Shown piece by piece: positions 62,404 through 64,000 of a stretch of DNA of 64,000 nt (positions are counted from its first letter, which is position 1; each line of letters opens with the position of its first letter). The notes beneath the pieces were generated by a model, which was given only the letters and a program-made list of their open reading frames with translations, made no database searches and was not told where the DNA came from. Source of the DNA: Ruegeria lacuscaerulensis (GTDB taxonomy: Bacteria; Pseudomonadota; Alphaproteobacteria; Rhodobacterales; Rhodobacteraceae); NCBI RefSeq assembly GCF_013033355.1, contig NZ_WQDY01000007.1, forward strand, positions 62,001 to 126,000, read 5' to 3'. A program made the position numbers and the translations under genes.

Positions 62404-63190
62404 CCTGCAACTGCTGATCGACGCTGCGCTTGAGGCCGGAAGGATCGCAACGCGGTACTCTGGCACAACTGCGCAACGCTGGGACAAACCCGACGGAGCC
62501 GGCCCAGTTACCGAAGCCGATCTGGCCGTGAACGCAATGCTGGAACAACGCCTTCCCTTTGCGCGTCCCGACTACGGTTGGCTCAGCGAAGAAACCGAAG
62601 ACTCGCAGGCGCGTCTGTCCAAAGATCGCGTGTTCATCATTGATCCGATCGACGGAACCCGCAGTTTTGCGGAAGGGTCAAAAACCTGGGCGCATTCGCT
62701 TGCGGTCGCCCAGCAGGGCGAAGTCACGGCCGCAGTGATCTATTTGCCTTTGCGCGACATGCTTTACGCCGCAGCCAAAGGACAGGGGGCCACGCTTAAC
62801 GGCGCGCCGATCAGGGTGTCCGGCGCCATGGACTTGGAAACCTCACAGATTCTGGCCGCAAAGCCAAATCTGGACGCGCGTCACTGGCGCAACCAAGATG
62901 TGCCAGACTTCATCCGGACCTATCGTCCGTCTTTGGCCTATCGACTGGCGCTGGTGGCGCAGGGGCGGTTCGACGGTATGCTGACCCTACGCCCGAGCTG
63001 GGAATGGGACATCGCCGCCGGAGACCTTATCATTCGCGAGGCCGGAGGAGCCTGCACTGATCGTACTGGAGGCCTATTGCGGTTCAACAACCCGAATCCG
63101 CGCCTGAACGGGGTCATCGCTGCGGGTCAGCGGATTCACACCCGATTGTCGGAAAGACTAGCTCCGGAAGGCCCAGGAATACAGGCATGA
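62390..63190 (+). CDS. cysQ: 3'(2'),5'-bisphosphate nucleotidase / inositol-phosphatase family protein
   Basis: This 266-residue Mg- or Li-sensitive phosphatase has metal motifs SEETEDSQ and DPIDGTRSFAEGS near residues 66-95, and WEWDIAAGDLIIREAGG near residue 206, typical of the IMPase/CysQ superfamily. CysQ removes PAP in sulfate assimilation; that specific role is inferred from similarity, and inositol monophosphatase activity cannot be excluded. Translation begins with TTG at 62390, with AAGGGATG upstream, inside the pmbA end. The next gene overlaps its stop (ATGA). Confidence 0.85.
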   Translation: MPATDLQLLIDAALEAGRIATRYSGTTAQRWDKPDGAGPVTEADLAVNAMLEQRLPFARPDYGWLSEETEDSQARLSKDRVFIIDPIDGTRSFAEGSKTWAHSLAVAQQGEVTAAVIYLPLRDMLYAAAKGQGATLNGAPIRVSGAMDLETSQILAAKPNLDARHWRNQDVPDFIRTYRPSLAYRLALVAQGRFDGMLTLRPSWEWDIAAGDLIIREAGGACTDRTGGLLRFNNPNPRLNGVIAAGQRIHTRLSERLAPEGPGIQA

Positions 63191-64000
63191 GCAAACCGCG
63201 CTCTCTTAGCCTTGCGGCCTATCGCGTTCTGTCCTGGGGCGTTCGAAACGGGACGGACAAACCCTACATCCCGCGCCCCGAAGGTGAGCTGATCTGGATA
63301 CATATAGCCTCTCAGGATCGCCAGCGCGTGGTCGAGGGCTTCTGCCAACGTCTGCGCCAATCTCGTCCCAACCTGTCGGTCTTGTTGACTGCGCCCCCTC
63401 AAGCTGACCTGATCCGTTGGGATGCAAGCAGCCATCCTTTGGTCAATCTACCGTCCGAACAGACTGGTGCCGCACGAGAATTTCTGGATCATTGGCGTCC
63501 CGACCTTGGTCTATGGGTCGGTGGCGGGTTAATGCCCAACGTGATCACCCGCGCTGAAGAACGTGGGCTACCCCTGATTCTGATCGAAGCCGAGATTGAT
63601 ATCCACGTGGCACGCGGCGCACGATGGTTGCCCGATATCACACGATACACCTTTGATTGTTTTCAAACAATTCTTGCCACATCACCCGAAACAGTTCGAC
63701 ACATTCGCAGGCTCGGCGTCCCGGCCTCCAAAGTCGACACGGCCCCGCCGTTGCACGTCAGCCCCAATCCAAGTCCCTGGCCCGAAGATGAATTGATCGA
63801 AATGACGCACGCGCTGTCCAGCCGGCCAGTGTGGTTGGCAACCTGGGTTCAGGACAAGGAATTCATCTCGGTCCTCAGCGCGCACCGCCAGGCAATGCGG
63901 ATGCTGCCGCGCTTGGCTCTTATCCTACATGTCGCCGACATGTCCGAGACCGAACCACTGCATCGCAGGCTGCTCTCGATGGACCTTAGATGCGTCAATT
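63187..64000 (+). CDS. Kdo transferase (WaaA/KdtA)-like glycosyltransferase, partial
   Basis: This gene overlaps the cysQ stop and runs off the window (271 codons seen). It begins MSKPRSLSLAAYRVLSWGVRNG and shows a GT-B fold layout of the WaaA family: LIWIHIASQDRQ at residues 36-48, WVGGGLMPNVI and LPLILIEAEID in the N-terminal domain, then the RPVWLATWVQDKEF segment that matches RPVWLAASTH-type residues of WaaA. In true WaaA the first motif is usually IHA(V/A)SVGE, with the catalytic Glu; here it is HIASQDRQ. The protein may thus be a divergent or non-canonical paralogue. A standard waaA may exist elsewhere. Confidence 0.72.
   Translation, partial: MSKPRSLSLAAYRVLSWGVRNGTDKPYIPRPEGELIWIHIASQDRQRVVEGFCQRLRQSRPNLSVLLTAPPQADLIRWDASSHPLVNLPSEQTGAAREFLDHWRPDLGLWVGGGLMPNVITRAEERGLPLILIEAEIDIHVARGARWLPDITRYTFDCFQTILATSPETVRHIRRLGVPASKVDTAPPLHVSPNPSPWPEDELIEMTHALSSRPVWLATWVQDKEFISVLSAHRQAMRMLPRLALILHVADMSETEPLHRRLLSMDLRCVN

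Noticed and set aside
1-64000. CRISPR arrays, prophage, insertion sequences, tRNA or rRNA genes
   Set aside because: I looked for evenly spaced repeats, transposase and integrase motifs and tRNA T-loop signatures and found none. The dispersed repeat copies are too few and irregular for a CRISPR array.

Overview
The window looks like an ordinary chromosomal segment of a marine alphaproteobacterium of the Rhodobacteraceae (Roseobacter group, Ruegeria-like). The evidence is a GC-rich composition, the order xsc-pta-soeABC known from Ruegeria pomeroyi, the aminotransferase-ftsK-lolA run, DUF2125 and DUF3576 proteins, and a Rhodobacteraceae-style dispersed intergenic element containing GGCCAGATGAAG. 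I see no prophage, insertion sequence, CRISPR array, tRNA or rRNA. Genes are tightly packed: no gap exceeds 300 bases. The largest are 17881-18134 (repeat pair), 49983-50264 (porin control region), 45561-45783 (terminator and untranslated sequence) and 30628-30836 (large inverted repeat).

Layout. 1-6.2 kb: end of xsc, then pta and soeABC, the route from sulfoacetaldehyde to acetyl-CoA plus sulfite, with sulfite oxidised to sulfate. 6.3-17.9 kb: dapA, a soluble lytic transglycosylase, an EamA exporter, mnmD and a divergent FAD oxidase (possible split MnmC), an acyl dehydratase, an FMN reductase, an OmpA-like lipoprotein, a YafY/WYL regulator with its operator, a pseudouridine synthase, NTF2-like and GDSL proteins, and rarD. 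18.1-27.6 kb: nine genes on the minus strand, almost without gaps: XRE-cupin regulator, LysE exporter, GFA protein, FAD/GcvT demethylating dehydrogenase A, MDR oxidoreductase, betaine-homocysteine-type methyltransferase, GlxA/GbdR-like regulator and FAD/GcvT dehydrogenase B. (Eight are in the tight run; dehydrogenase B follows after 89 bp.) This is the most interesting metabolic block and looks like N-methyl (betaine, dimethylglycine, sarcosine) catabolism with formaldehyde handling. 27.7-34.4 kb: DUF1294, free methionine sulfoxide reductase, thiolase, an RsbV/RsbW-like pair, a gamma-glutamyltransferase-family protein, hspQ, an AEC transporter and a transglycosylase-like lipoprotein.

34.4-48.9 kb: lolA, ftsK, aminotransferase, amidase, a UbiH-type hydroxylase, a 59-residue Trm112-like protein, Lon-N protein, CnoX-type thioredoxin, exonuclease III, nitronate monooxygenase, an orphan OmpR-family regulator, ribA with a degenerate N-terminal domain, an L,D-transpeptidase-like protein and a YggS protein. 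49-56 kb: a porin with complex upstream repeats, a DUF3576 protein, leuS-lptE-holA, and a BaiN-like flavoprotein. 56-64 kb: a small HNH-like protein, an SDR/crotonase/VOC operon whose crotonase lacks both catalytic glutamates, DUF2125, an FkbM methyltransferase, and pmbA-cysQ-Kdo transferase-like genes; the last is cut by the window end and lacks the usual catalytic-loop motif.

Most genes are housekeeping. The points most worth a second look are the demethylation block, the composite repeat that sits as a hairpin inside the soe operon and as a head-to-head pair at 18.0 kb, the inverted repeat at 30.7 kb, and the enzyme homologues that have lost catalytic residues.
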